The notes: generated by a model not told the origin, from the letters alone. Positions 30,481 to 40,066 are shown, counted from the first letter of the stretch. The stretch is DNA of 64,000 nucleotides from Prochlorococcus marinus CUG1417 (GCF_017695975.1 NZ_JAAORN010000001.1:186001-250000), one strand, 5' to 3'. Made by a program: numbers and translations.

Positions 30481-32133
30481 CTAAGCAATTTCATTTAGAG
30501 CAGTTTCTAAAGCTTCTTTTCTTGTTTCAATAATGCCTTCAACTCCAAACTTTGCTAATCTGTCTTTTACTTTTTCATTAGCACCAGCAACAAATGCTTT
30601 TCTAGAATTATTTTTTGCTTCTTGCATCATATCCTCTATTGCCAGAGTCGCAGTAACTCCAAGTCGCGGTACATCAGTGATATCTAATATCAAAACTTTG
30701 TAGTTTCTTACAAGCATCATTCTCTCAGATATGCCTTTAGCTGCTCCAAAACTAAGTGGTCCTTTAAGTCTAAATAGCATTACCTCGCCTGAACATCTAT
30801 CTAGAAGTGCTTTTTCATCAGCAGGCAAAGCATTTTTTCCTTGATCATCTTCTGATAAAGGATTATCCTCATCCATACCTTCTAGTTGAGTTTCGGTTAT
30901 TGAATCAATAGTGAGCATATTTGCTATAAATACACCGACTAAAACTGCCCAAATTAAATCCCAAAAAACAGTCATTAAAAGTACGCCGTACATTACTACT
31001 GATGTTTTTAAAGATAATTTGTGAGCCCTCCTCAAGAATCCCCAATCAATAATATCTAAGCCTACTTTTATAAGAATTCCTGCTAGCAATGCAGTTGGTA
31101 TTTGTTCAGCTAAAGGTCCTGCACCAACTAAAACTATCAATAACACAACCGAGTGAACCATACCAGAAATTGGAGTTGATCCTCCAGATTTAACATTTAT
31201 AACTGTTCTCATGGTTGCTCCTGCTCCAGGTAAACCTGAAAATAGACCTGCAACAGCATTTCCTATTCCTTGACCAATAAGTTCTCTATCAGAATTGTGT
31301 TTTGTTTGAGAGATGTTGTCTGCTACTAGAGATGTCAGTAAGGAGTCAATTGCGCCAAGTACTGCTAGAACTAATCCTGCTTTGAAAATAATTGGGAAAT
31401 ATTGATTAAAACTTGGGAAATTTAAAGATGGCACTCCCCTTGGGATTTCTCCAATTCTATCAATAGCTCCATCTCCAAAAATTAATATTGATATTGGGGT
31501 AACTATCAATAGGGCCAAGAGAGGAGAAGGAACCCACTGACTTATTTTTCTAGGAGTAAGAAATACTATACCTAGTGTCATTATTGCTACTCCAATAGCA
31601 GCACCATTGGGTTGGAAATTTGAAAATACAGTAGATAAAGATTCGACTACTCCACCTCGAGTGCTAATTCCAAGTAATGGTCCAATCTGAAGCGCAATGA
31701 TTATTACTCCAATACCAGACATAAATCCTGAAACAACAGAATATGGAACTAAAGTAATATATTTACCTAATTTTAGAATTCCGAATAATATTTGCAGTAA
31801 GCCGCCAATGACTACGGCTGCCATAACTAAAGGTAAAATTTGTCCTGCAGAAAGATCTCTAGGAACCCCTACTGCTGCTAAGCCTGCTACTACGCCTGCA
31901 ACAGTTACACTCATGGGACCGGTAGGCCCACTAACTTGAGCAGGTGTTCCGCCGAATAATGCTGCTAAAAACCCAACTACTACTGCTCCATATAGTCCAT
32001 AAATTGCTCCGCCAGGTCCTAACGCAGCATTACCAAAAGCAAGAGCGAGAGGCAAAGCCACTACTGCGGCTGTGATCCCTCCTAAAATATCGCCTCTTAC
32101 ATTCTTTAGATGAAATCCATTAATTATTTTCAA
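30481..32133 (-). CDS. bicA: BicA-type SulP family bicarbonate transporter with STAS domain
   Basis: The 550-residue protein has the SulP pattern: GGITAAVVALPLALAFG near residue 18, GPTGPMSVTVAG near 69 and GIGNAVAGLFSGLPGAGATMRTV near 290, followed by a cytoplasmic STAS domain (about 430-545). BicA is a low-affinity, high-flux Na+/HCO3- symporter, and adjacency to sbtA and sbtB supports that reading over sulfate uptake. The start is TTG at 32133, supported by AAGGAG seven bases before it on the minus strand; the divergent hemB is 224 bp away. Confidence 0.85.
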   Translation of the reverse strand: MKIINGFHLKNVRGDILGGITAAVVALPLALAFGNAALGPGGAIYGLYGAVVVGFLAALFGGTPAQVSGPTGPMSVTVAGVVAGLAAVGVPRDLSAGQILPLVMAAVVIGGLLQILFGILKLGKYITLVPYSVVSGFMSGIGVIIIALQIGPLLGISTRGGVVESLSTVFSNFQPNGAAIGVAIMTLGIVFLTPRKISQWVPSPLLALLIVTPISILIFGDGAIDRIGEIPRGVPSLNFPSFNQYFPIIFKAGLVLAVLGAIDSLLTSLVADNISQTKHNSDRELIGQGIGNAVAGLFSGLPGAGATMRTVINVKSGGSTPISGMVHSVVLLIVLVGAGPLAEQIPTALLAGILIKVGLDIIDWGFLRRAHKLSLKTSVVMYGVLLMTVFWDLIWAVLVGVFIANMLTIDSITETQLEGMDEDNPLSEDDQGKNALPADEKALLDRCSGEVMLFRLKGPLSFGAAKGISERMMLVRNYKVLILDITDVPRLGVTATLAIEDMMQEAKNNSRKAFVAGANEKVKDRLAKFGVEGIIETRKEALETALNEIA

Positions 32134-32357
32134 AGATACTCTCCTTAAAATAAATACTTAACTAAAAGATATTATCTCTTTATGACGTAAATTTGTGAAA
32201 AATGAAGTTTGTGCAAAATATTTTTGTAACTTTTTACTCTTTGTCTTTAAAATAATTAAGTTAATTTTCCTGAACAAAAGGAGTCCCTGATTGATTTATG
32301 TGCAAGGCAAGCGATTAATGTATTAAATAAATATTTTTCAACTTAAATAATATTAAA

Positions 32358-33359
32358 ATGAACTCGATTATTCGCCCAAGAAGATTAAGAAGGACTGAGG
32401 CAATTAGAGAAATGGTAAGAGAAAACCATTTAAAGGCTGCGGACTTTATATATCCATTATTTATTCATGAAAAAGATTTTAAAGAGGAAATTTCAGCAAT
32501 GCCCGGAACTTATAGATGGGATATTAATGGCTTAATCAAGGAAGTTATTAGGGCATGGGAATTGGGAATAAGATGTGTGGTTCTTTTTCCAAAAATAAAC
32601 GACAGCTTGAAGACTGAAGATGGAGCAGAGTGTTTTAATGAAGACGGTTTAATACCTAAAGCTATTCGAATATTAAAAAAAGAGATTCCAGAAATGACAA
32701 TAATGACTGATGTTGCCTTGGACCCATATTCGTGTGATGGGCATGATGGATTAGTTGATAAAAATGGAACAATCTTAAATGATGAAACTATTGAAATTTT
32801 AAAAAAACAAGCTTTAACACAAGCAAGAGCTGGAGCAGATTTTATTGGCCCTAGTGACATGATGGATGGGAGAGTTGGAGCAATTAGAAATGCTCTCGAT
32901 AATCAAGGATTTTGTGATGTAGGAATTATCAGTTATACAGCAAAATATTCATCTGCTTATTATGGTCCATTTAGAACTGCTTTAGATTCAGCTCCAAGAG
33001 AAAATAGCAAAAAAATAATTCCAGATAATAAGTCTACATATCAAATGGACCCTGCCAATTCAAAAGAGGCTTTAATTGAATCTGCATTGGATCAATATGA
33101 GGGAGCTGATATTTTGATGGTAAAACCTGGAATTTCTTATTTAGACATTGTATATAGAATAAGCACTTTTTCAAATAAACCTATAGCTGCATATAACGTT
33201 AGTGGGGAATATTCCATGGTAAAGTCTGCTGCCATGAAAAACTGGATTAATGAAAAAGATATTGTTTTAGAAACTTTGCTTAGTTTTAAAAGAGCAGGAG
33301 CAAAACTTATACTTACTTATCATGCTTGTGATGCATCACAATGGTTGCAGGATAGTTAA
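32358..33359 (+). CDS. hemB: delta-aminolevulinic acid dehydratase (porphobilinogen synthase)
   Basis: HemB condenses two molecules of 5-aminolevulinate to porphobilinogen, at the head of chlorophyll and heme synthesis. The 333-residue sequence has the Asp-type metal motif ALDPYSCDGHDGLV near residue 121 instead of the Cys-rich zinc site, the Schiff-base regions YQMDPANSKEAL and MVKPG, and the final GAYNVSGEY-type loop as AAYNVSGEYSM. The motif suggests a Mg/K-type enzyme as in plants and cyanobacteria. It is divergent from bicA and followed 62 bp later by the VOC gene. Confidence 0.95.
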   Translation: MNSIIRPRRLRRTEAIREMVRENHLKAADFIYPLFIHEKDFKEEISAMPGTYRWDINGLIKEVIRAWELGIRCVVLFPKINDSLKTEDGAECFNEDGLIPKAIRILKKEIPEMTIMTDVALDPYSCDGHDGLVDKNGTILNDETIEILKKQALTQARAGADFIGPSDMMDGRVGAIRNALDNQGFCDVGIISYTAKYSSAYYGPFRTALDSAPRENSKKIIPDNKSTYQMDPANSKEALIESALDQYEGADILMVKPGISYLDIVYRISTFSNKPIAAYNVSGEYSMVKSAAMKNWINEKDIVLETLLSFKRAGAKLILTYHACDASQWLQDS

Positions 33360-33421
33360 AAACTCATTATTAACAAAAATTTGGTTTATTCTTAGATTAA
33401 TAATAAGTTCACTGTTTTGTT

Positions 33422-33808
33422 TTGAAGTTTACTCCAGGAGTTAATAGGATTGGTCATATCGCACTTAGAGTAGAGAATCTCGAAAGGGCGAAATCTTTTT
33501 ATATTAAGCTTGGTATGAACTTAGTTTGGGACGATAAAGATTGGTCTTATTTAGAAGCTGGCAAAGGAAAAGATGGACTTGCTTTGTTAGGCCCCAGCTA
33601 CAAAGCTGCGGGACCTCATTTTGCTTTTCATTTTGAAAATAAAAAAGAAGTGGAAAATATTCAAAATGATTTAAAAAATTCTGGTGTAAAAGTTGGACCT
33701 TTACATGAACATAGAGATGGAACAGCATCATTTTATTTGAAGGATACTGAAGGAAACTGGCTAGAGATGCTTTATGTTCCTCCTGAAGGAATTCAATCAA
33801 ATGTTTGA
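33422..33808 (+). CDS. VOC/glyoxalase superfamily protein
   Basis: The 128-residue product has two beta-alpha-beta-beta-beta modules: RIGHIALRVENLERAKSFYIKLGM near the N-terminus and HFAFHFENKKE in the middle, ending in FYLKDTEGNWLEMLYVP. The metal ligands expected for lactoylglutathione lyase or dioxygenase relatives (His14-like, Glu near the C-terminus) are present, but substrate cannot be deduced. The start is TTG at 33422 because upstream in-frame codons lack a better start. Its stop overlaps a possible TTG of mutS2. Confidence 0.7.
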   Translation: MKFTPGVNRIGHIALRVENLERAKSFYIKLGMNLVWDDKDWSYLEAGKGKDGLALLGPSYKAAGPHFAFHFENKKEVENIQNDLKNSGVKVGPLHEHRDGTASFYLKDTEGNWLEMLYVPPEGIQSNV

Positions 33809-33822
33809 TTCTTTTTTTTTGT

Positions 33823-36234
33823 ATGCAAGAGAAAAGTTATTCTAAAAAATCATATTCACATAACACTTTAGATGAAGAATCTGTAAACCTTTTAGAGTGG
33901 GATTCATTAAAAATGCATTTATCTTCGTTCGCCTCCACTGAAATGGGTAAACGAGCAATTTTAAGTTTTGAGATTCCTTCAGAATACGATGCATCTAAAA
34001 GACTTTTAAATGAAACTGTTGAGATAACTGCGCTAGAAAGTAATTTAGATAAATCAATTAGTTTTTCTGGTGTTTTTGATATCAGTAGAAATATTGAAAT
34101 TTGTTCCAAGGGGGGTGTAATTTCATCTTCTGAATTGTTAGAAATTGCGAAAACAATTTCTGCAGCAAGAAATTTAAAAAAAATCTTATTAGATTTTGAA
34201 CAAAGGCCTTATATTTCATCATTTATAAAAAATTTAATTGACCATCAGAATGTCGAAACGATTTTTAAAAAAGGCATTGAATCTAATGGAAGGATTTCAG
34301 ACAATGCTAGTAATGAACTATCTATTCTAAGAAAAGAATTATTATCTAAGAAGCTTGAAAGAAAAGCATTAGTTGAGAAATTTATTCAAAAGAATTTAGC
34401 TTATTTGCAAGATACCACTATTGGAGATCGATATGGCAGACCAGTTTTAGCAGTGAAAGTGAATTATATAGATAAATTTAAAGGCATAATTCATGACTCT
34501 TCATCTTCAGGAAATACAGTATATTTTGAACCTGATAGTGTAGTAAGTAAAGGTAATAAGATTGCTTCTTTAGCGGCTAGGATCACATCAGAAGAATTTA
34601 AATTACTCAAGAAATGGTCCCATGTTGTTTGTGATAATTCAGAAAATCTTACTGAAATGGCATCCATTTTATTGAGATTAGAAAATGCTCTAACTCGTTC
34701 AAGATATTCGAAATGGATTGGAGGCAAAACTCCTACTTTTGAGAAAAATCCCATTATTTCTCTAATTGGTTTTTCTCATCCGTTATTGATTTGGGAACAT
34801 AAGAAAAAAGGATCTCCTCCTCCAGTGGCTGTCGATTTTCATATAAATAGAAATATTAAGGTTGTAGCCATTACTGGTCCAAATACTGGAGGTAAAACAG
34901 CAGCTTTAAAAGGGTTGGGACTGTCTTTACTTATGGCTAGAGCAGGATTATTGATACCCTCTACTATTAATCCTGTTATACCTTTTTGTCCAAATATATA
35001 TGTGGATATAGGAGATAATCAATCATTAGAAGAAAATTTATCTACCTTTAGTGGGCATATATCCCGAATAAAAGAGATTTTAGATTCACTTGATAATAGG
35101 AAAGGATTGTCAGTTGTTTTATTAGATGAGATTGGATCTGGTACAGATCCTCTTGAAGGAAGTGCTCTTGCTATGGCTTTATTAAAAGAATTTGCAAATA
35201 AATCTGATATCACTTTAGCAACTACACATTATGGAGATATTAAAGCTTTAAAATATAATGACTCCAGATTTGAAAACGTATCAGTTGCCTTTGATGAGGA
35301 TTCTTTCAAGCCAAAATATATACTCAACTGGGGCATTCCTGGGAGGAGTAATGCTTTGTCAATTTCAAAGAGAATTGGCCTCGATGAAAGTATACTCAAT
35401 GAAGCTGCAAATTATCTAAAGCCAAAAGAAGTTGATAATATTAATAGTATTATTAAAGGACTTGAAGAAGAGAGGATTAAACAACAAAATTCTGCAGAAG
35501 CTGCTGCAGAACTCATTGCAAGGACTGAAATATTACATGATGAATTGAAGAGAAATTATGAATATCAAAAAATAAATGCTGAAAAAATCCAGGAAATTGA
35601 AAGGGCTAAATTATCAAAACATATTGTATCTGCTAAAAAAGAGGTAATAGATTTGATTAAAAAATTAAGAGATAAAAATGTTAATGGAGAGGATACGAGA
35701 GTTATTGGAAAAAGATTAAAGGAAATTGAGACGGAACATTTAACCCAAAAAAAATTTGAAAAGTCAATATCATGGAACCCTCAGGTCGGCGATTTTGTAA
35801 AAATTAAAAGTCTAAATAGCACAGGACAAATTATAGATTTAGATAAAAAAGGAGGTTTTTACGAAGTTAAATGTGGTTCATTCAGAAGCACATTATCTGT
35901 AAATGACTTTGAGGGTATTAATGGAGAAAAGCCTAATTTCAAAAGTTCAAAAATTGAGGTTAAGTCTAAAAGAGAAGATTTTTATTTTTCTAAAATTAGA
36001 ACAAGTAAGAATACAATTGATGTAAGAGGGCTTAGAGTTCATGAAGCCGAAATAATTATTGAAGAGAAAATTAGAAAATTTCATGGACCGTTATGGATTG
36101 TTCATGGAATTGGAACAGGAAAATTAAAAAAAGGATTAAGAAATTGGTTATCAGGTTTAAATTATGTTGATAAGATTGAAGATGCTGCCAACAACGAGGG
36201 TGGACCTGGTTGCAGTATTGCGTGGATAAAATAA
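33823..36234 (+). CDS. mutS2: MutS2 endonuclease-like ATPase
   Basis: The protein (803 aa from ATG at 33823) lacks the mismatch-recognition domain of MutS. It has the MutS core and ATPase with ITGPNTGGKTAALKGLG near residue 352 (Walker A), LLDEIGSGTDPLEGSAL near 438, and TTHYGDIK near 470, a KOW-like segment, and a C-terminal Smr domain with DVRGLRVHEAE near 734 and HGIGTGKLKKGLRNW. MutS2 limits recombination or rescues collided ribosomes in bacteria. I used ATG at 33823 rather than the TTG at 33805, which would sit inside the VOC stop. Next is obgE after 42 bp. Confidence 0.92.
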   Translation: MQEKSYSKKSYSHNTLDEESVNLLEWDSLKMHLSSFASTEMGKRAILSFEIPSEYDASKRLLNETVEITALESNLDKSISFSGVFDISRNIEICSKGGVISSSELLEIAKTISAARNLKKILLDFEQRPYISSFIKNLIDHQNVETIFKKGIESNGRISDNASNELSILRKELLSKKLERKALVEKFIQKNLAYLQDTTIGDRYGRPVLAVKVNYIDKFKGIIHDSSSSGNTVYFEPDSVVSKGNKIASLAARITSEEFKLLKKWSHVVCDNSENLTEMASILLRLENALTRSRYSKWIGGKTPTFEKNPIISLIGFSHPLLIWEHKKKGSPPPVAVDFHINRNIKVVAITGPNTGGKTAALKGLGLSLLMARAGLLIPSTINPVIPFCPNIYVDIGDNQSLEENLSTFSGHISRIKEILDSLDNRKGLSVVLLDEIGSGTDPLEGSALAMALLKEFANKSDITLATTHYGDIKALKYNDSRFENVSVAFDEDSFKPKYILNWGIPGRSNALSISKRIGLDESILNEAANYLKPKEVDNINSIIKGLEEERIKQQNSAEAAAELIARTEILHDELKRNYEYQKINAEKIQEIERAKLSKHIVSAKKEVIDLIKKLRDKNVNGEDTRVIGKRLKEIETEHLTQKKFEKSISWNPQVGDFVKIKSLNSTGQIIDLDKKGGFYEVKCGSFRSTLSVNDFEGINGEKPNFKSSKIEVKSKREDFYFSKIRTSKNTIDVRGLRVHEAEIIIEEKIRKFHGPLWIVHGIGTGKLKKGLRNWLSGLNYVDKIEDAANNEGGPGCSIAWIK

Positions 36235-36276
36235 AATTTATAAATACCTAGAAAAATAATTTAATAAGTGTATTAA

Positions 36277-37260
36277 GTGCAATTTATTGATCAAGCAAAC
36301 ATTATTCTTAAAGCTGGAAAAGGTGGAAATGGAATAGTTTCATTTAGAAGAGAAAAATTCGTTCCTGCTGGAGGACCTTCAGGGGGAAATGGTGGAAGAG
36401 GGGGTTCAGTTATTCTGATGGCTGATAATAATCTTCAAACATTATTAGATTTCAAATTCAAACGTGAAATAATTGCTAAAGATGGATGCAAAGGAGGTCC
36501 TAATAAGAGATCTGGTGCTTCAGGTGAGGATACAATCCTTAAAGTTCCATGCGGTACAGAAATAAGGGATATTAAAACCGGTATTATTTTAGGAGACTTA
36601 ACTAAAGATAAACAGAGTTTAACTATTGCCATTGGAGGAAGAGGTGGACATGGAAATGCTTATTATTTAAGTAATCAAAATAGAGCCCCAGAATCTTTCA
36701 CTGAAGGAAAAGATGGTGAGATATGGGAAGTTCAATTAGAACTAAAACTTCTTGCAGAGGTTGGGATTATAGGCCTTCCAAATGCTGGGAAAAGCACTTT
36801 GATTTCCGCTGTGTCATCTGCCCGTCCAAAAATCGCAAATTATCCCTTCACAACTCTAATACCTAACTTAGGTGTAGTAAGAAAAATTGATGGGAATGGT
36901 TGCCTTTTTGCGGATATTCCTGGATTAATATCAGGGGCAGCTGATGGAGTGGGTTTAGGGCATGATTTTTTAAGGCACATCCAAAGAACGAAGATACTTG
37001 TTCACTTAATTGATGCAATTGCAGAAAATCCTTTACATGATTTTGAGATAATTGAGCAGGAATTAAAAAAATATGGAAAAGGGCTTTTAGATAAAGAGAG
37101 GATAGTAGTATTGAATAAAATGGAACTTGTAGATGATGATTATTTGAAAAAAATTACAAAAAAGTTAGAAGATTTATCTAAAAAAAAAGTTTTAGTTATT
37201 TCTTCATCTTTAAAAAAAGGTCTATCTTCACTGCTTTCTGAAGTATGGAAAAGGATCTAA
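36277..37260 (+). CDS. obgE: Obg family GTPase (CgtA)
   Basis: Obg is an essential GTPase in large-subunit assembly and stress control. The 327-residue sequence has the Gly-rich Obg fold with [21 protein letters not shown] near residue 15 and the G domain with [11 protein letters not shown] near 165, DIPG near 212 and NKME near 283; there is no C-terminal OCT domain. The start is GTG at 36277. Its short gap from mutS2 suggests a common transcript. Confidence 0.95.
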   Translation: MQFIDQANIILKAGKGGNGIVSFRREKFVPAGGPSGGNGGRGGSVILMADNNLQTLLDFKFKREIIAKDGCKGGPNKRSGASGEDTILKVPCGTEIRDIKTGIILGDLTKDKQSLTIAIGGRGGHGNAYYLSNQNRAPESFTEGKDGEIWEVQLELKLLAEVGIIGLPNAGKSTLISAVSSARPKIANYPFTTLIPNLGVVRKIDGNGCLFADIPGLISGAADGVGLGHDFLRHIQRTKILVHLIDAIAENPLHDFEIIEQELKKYGKGLLDKERIVVLNKMELVDDDYLKKITKKLEDLSKKKVLVISSSLKKGLSSLLSEVWKRI

Positions 37261-37345
37261 CTTAAATTAAAAATTTTTTTGTAAAAAATACACTTGATTT
37301 AATAATGAAAATTAGTCATAAATAAGATACTTCTTTAAACACAAT

Positions 37346-37528
37346 ATGAATTTCTATACTTGCTTTGATCAACAAGGAAAAATAATAGCTAGATGTCAAA
37401 CTATTCAAGATATTGAGGTTTTGAAGAAAATGGGAAGACCAATTGTAGAAGTAAAGGAAATGAAAAATGAGGAGTCGGTTGTATGTTCGCTTACAGGAAG
37501 TCCATCCGACTTTAATAGAGATTACTAA
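37346..37528 (+). CDS. small hypothetical protein, 60 aa
   Basis: I do not recognise a family. This 60-residue protein has the N-terminal NFYTCFDQQGKIIARCQTIQ, a short helix around the DIEVLKKMGRP segment and a charged middle; two Cys are present (Cys5, Cys17, with a third at 47). It has an ATG start 85 bp after obgE and a strong terminator directly downstream, which fits a genuine separate gene. It ends facing the CP12 gene. Confidence 0.6.
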   Translation: MNFYTCFDQQGKIIARCQTIQDIEVLKKMGRPIVEVKEMKNEESVVCSLTGSPSDFNRDY

Positions 37529-37542
37529 TAGAATTAACAAAT

Positions 37543-37572
37543 AAAAAAAGGGCTTTTAGAGCCCTTTTTTTT
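37543..37572. terminator. bidirectional Rho-independent terminator between the 60-aa gene and CP12
   Basis: GGGCT (37550-37554), loop TTTAG and AGCCC (37560-37564) are flanked by A7 on the left and T8 on the right. The hairpin gives a U-tail in both directions and sits between convergent genes. Confidence 0.85.
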
Positions 37573-37599
37573 ATTGTTTATTATTTAGCAAAAGAAAAC

Positions 37600-37818
37600 T
37601 TAATCATCATAAACAAGACATTCTGGTTCATCCGGATTGGCATCGCAGAATAATTCCAAGGCATTAGGATCATGTTTGTCTTCTGGATGATGATCCTTAT
37701 ATTCTTCAAGTTCTTTTAGTTCTTCAGTTAAATGTCTGACCTTTGGAAGATTGCCCTCTGCTTTTGCAGATTCGATTTCCGATTGATCTTTTTGGATGTG
37801 TTCGTCAATGGATTTCAT
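37600..37818 (-). CDS. CP12, Calvin cycle regulator (C-terminal Cys pair only)
   Basis: The 72-residue protein ends with the CP12 signature CDANPDEPECLVYDD (Cys58 and Cys67). CP12 is disordered when reduced and, when oxidised in the dark, bridges GAPDH and phosphoribulokinase to inactivate both. The N-terminal Cys pair of plant and many cyanobacterial CP12s is absent, and the AWDxVEEL core is replaced by a Glu/Lys-rich helix, so GAPDH-side binding is expected to be retained more clearly than PRK-side binding. Confidence 0.85.
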   Translation of the reverse strand: MKSIDEHIQKDQSEIESAKAEGNLPKVRHLTEELKELEEYKDHHPEDKHDPNALELFCDANPDEPECLVYDD

Positions 37819-37946
37819 TTTAAGCTTTTCGTACTTTAGTAGACATACATAACATAGTTAATTTCTAATGAAATTGCATTATCTATGAACTAAATAAGTG
37901 TTCATTACAACATCAATTTTTTTTTCGAAATTGATTTATGTATTTT

Positions 37947-38891
37947 TCATGACTCTAATCTCATTATTTCCTCAAGTGTTGGTAAAACTGGGATTAGTTG
38001 ATTTGGATTTAAAGGAAATAAAGCTTTGTAGTAATCTTTTTTCCATTCATTGTCGAAGCAAGTCCTTTTTACATGAGATAATTTAAAGAATTTTAATCTC
38101 CATTCAATAATCTTTTCGAAACTTGATAGTTCTTGTTCAGTACATTTGAAAAGTTTGCTATATATCAATTCCCATCTTATAAGCGTTGGAAAAAGGTAAA
38201 TATCTGCGTAGGTTAACTGTTCTCCAAATATCCAGTCCCCTTTGTTTTTCTGTAGTAAATTTTCAACTTCATTTATAGCTGTGAAAAGATTTTGACTAGC
38301 TTTTTCATAAGCTGACTGGTTTCTTGCAAAACCACATTTATATACGCCATCATTAATGTTGTTATTAATTAAATCTAAAAATTTTTGATTACAGTCTTTA
38401 ATTGTCCATATCTGATATTTTGATTGAATTTTTATTGAATTAAGTAGTCTTATAATCTGGGAACTTTCATTAGACAAAATATTTACTTCATCTTTTGAAA
38501 AACAGATTAAAAGAGGTAATGTCGCCCTAAAAATAATCTTTTTATTAGCTTTTTTGTAAAGTTCTGAAAGTCTCCTACATCCTTTAATCTTTGTATTGAA
38601 AATCCATTCGCCATGCTCAACATCGGCTTTTAAAAATATAACCTTAACTTTTTTTGATAAGTGTTTAATTTCGTGTACGAGTAAAGTTCTTTGACACCAT
38701 GGACAAGAATTGCCTACCAATAAATAAATTTGTCCATTCTCATTATTAATATCGTATTCATTATCAATTGTTATACCTTTAGGCCTTTTATAATTACCAT
38801 GTAAATCCGATGGTGCGAAGCCATTCATTAGTTGGGCCCAAAACCAATACCAGAATTTCTTGGAGGCCTTAATAAGGTATTTATTTTGCAT
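37947..38891 (-). CDS. glutathione S-transferase, ECM4/xi-like
   Basis: The 314-residue protein has a thioredoxin-like N-terminal half with CPWCQRTLLVHEIK near residue 69, where the first Cys is the expected catalytic residue of xi/omega GSTs, and an all-alpha C-terminal domain with the conserved TYADIYLFPTLIRWE near 223. ECM4-type enzymes reduce glutathionyl-hydroquinones. Substrate is inferred. The start lies 23 bp from the divergent aspartoacylase gene. Confidence 0.8.
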   Translation of the reverse strand: MQNKYLIKASKKFWYWFWAQLMNGFAPSDLHGNYKRPKGITIDNEYDINNENGQIYLLVGNSCPWCQRTLLVHEIKHLSKKVKVIFLKADVEHGEWIFNTKIKGCRRLSELYKKANKKIIFRATLPLLICFSKDEVNILSNESSQIIRLLNSIKIQSKYQIWTIKDCNQKFLDLINNNINDGVYKCGFARNQSAYEKASQNLFTAINEVENLLQKNKGDWIFGEQLTYADIYLFPTLIRWELIYSKLFKCTEQELSSFEKIIEWRLKFFKLSHVKRTCFDNEWKKDYYKALFPLNPNQLIPVLPTLEEIMRLES

Positions 38892-38914
38892 AAAATTTTA
38901 TTTTCAAAGAAAAA

Positions 38915-39820
38915 ATGACTGTTCAAAGAATACTTATCGTTTCAGGCACTCATGGGAATGAAATTAATCCTGTTTGGGCGGTTAAACAATATAATAGAGA
39001 GGAAAATAGTTTAAATCATGGTATTGAGTATGAGTACATAATTGGTAATCCTGTTGCCTATGAAAAAGGGTGCAGATATATTGATGTAGATTTAAATAGA
39101 TCTTTTAAAGAAATTGAGAATTTTGATCAACATAAGAATAACTTTTATGAAATTGATAGAGCCAATTTTTTAGTAGATCAATTTGGGCTTGACGGATCTA
39201 AACCCTGTCAAATTGCAATCGATTTGCATACTACTACTGCCAATATGGGAACTTGCATTGTTTTGTATGGTAGGAGATTCAAAGATTTTTGTTTAGCTGC
39301 ATTATTTCAGAACAAATTTGGATTGCCTATTTATTTGCACGAAAAAGATAAAGCTCAAACAGGCTTTCTTGTAGAAGCTTGGCCATGCGGTCTAGTTATT
39401 GAAATAGGAGCTGTAGCACAAAATTTTTATGATCAAAATATTATAAATAGATTCTCTCTAATAATTAGCTCCCTAAGGGAAGAGATATATAAATTAAAAA
39501 ACAATCTTATAGAACTTCCAAAAGAATTAGTTGTTCACGTTCATCAAGGGAGTATAGATTATCCAAGAGATGAAAAAGGAGATATTGATGGCCTAATTCA
39601 TCCTGAGAGAATAAACCAAGATTGGCAAATGGTTAAAAAAGGAGATCCATTATTTCTGGATAGCCAAGGAATAATTCACAAATATGATGGAGACCAACCG
39701 ATTTGGCCAGTTTTTATTGGAGAAGTCGCTTATAAGGAAAAAAAAATTGCCATGAGCTATACAAAAAAAGAAGTGATTTATTCCAAAAAACAATGGGTTC
39801 AGGAGTTTGAAAGTCTTTAA
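38915..39820 (+). CDS. aspartoacylase-like zinc metallohydrolase
   Basis: The 301-residue protein has SGTHGNEINP near residue 10 (zinc ligands His and Glu), RYIDVDLNRSF near 51, DLHTTTANMGTC near 106 (third ligand His) and a C-terminal barrel-like domain. This fits aspartoacylase of the AstE/AspA family, which hydrolyses N-acetyl-L-aspartate to aspartate and acetate in animals; the physiological substrate in a picocyanobacterium is unknown. It is encoded divergently from the GST. Confidence 0.85.
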   Translation: MTVQRILIVSGTHGNEINPVWAVKQYNREENSLNHGIEYEYIIGNPVAYEKGCRYIDVDLNRSFKEIENFDQHKNNFYEIDRANFLVDQFGLDGSKPCQIAIDLHTTTANMGTCIVLYGRRFKDFCLAALFQNKFGLPIYLHEKDKAQTGFLVEAWPCGLVIEIGAVAQNFYDQNIINRFSLIISSLREEIYKLKNNLIELPKELVVHVHQGSIDYPRDEKGDIDGLIHPERINQDWQMVKKGDPLFLDSQGIIHKYDGDQPIWPVFIGEVAYKEKKIAMSYTKKEVIYSKKQWVQEFESL

Positions 39821-39937
39821 ATTAATAAACCGGAACAATAAATCGTTGAAAACTAATAAGGATTTTTTATTTTATAGATAAGTTTATTTAATATCCAATA
39901 CTTTTATTTTTTTTGCTAATTTTTAAACCTTAAAAAC

Positions 39938-40066
39938 CTAAATTCTCTCACTCCAATAAATAACAGCTCCAAAAGCCTCTAATTGCAGTCTTCTATGCTT
40001 AGCATCTCTTAAGGCAACTACCTCTCTAGATCTTTTTCCGTTAAGAAGCCATTCGATTATTACCAA
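39938..40066 (-). CDS. small conserved-looking protein upstream of psbA, 42 aa
   Basis: A 42-codon frame starts with TTG at 40066 and stops at TAG (39938). An in-frame TGA at 40076-40078 bounds it, and GAGG (40074-40077) lies seven bases before the TTG, a good ribosome-binding site in a genome that often lacks one. Codon and residue use look coding: the product is basic and balanced, with the segment NGKRSREVVALRDAKHRRLQ near residue 9, ending AVIYWSERI. No family name is recognised. It is antisense-oriented to psbA and faces the aspartoacylase gene. Confidence 0.6.
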   Translation of the reverse strand: MVIIEWLLNGKRSREVVALRDAKHRRLQLEAFGAVIYWSERI

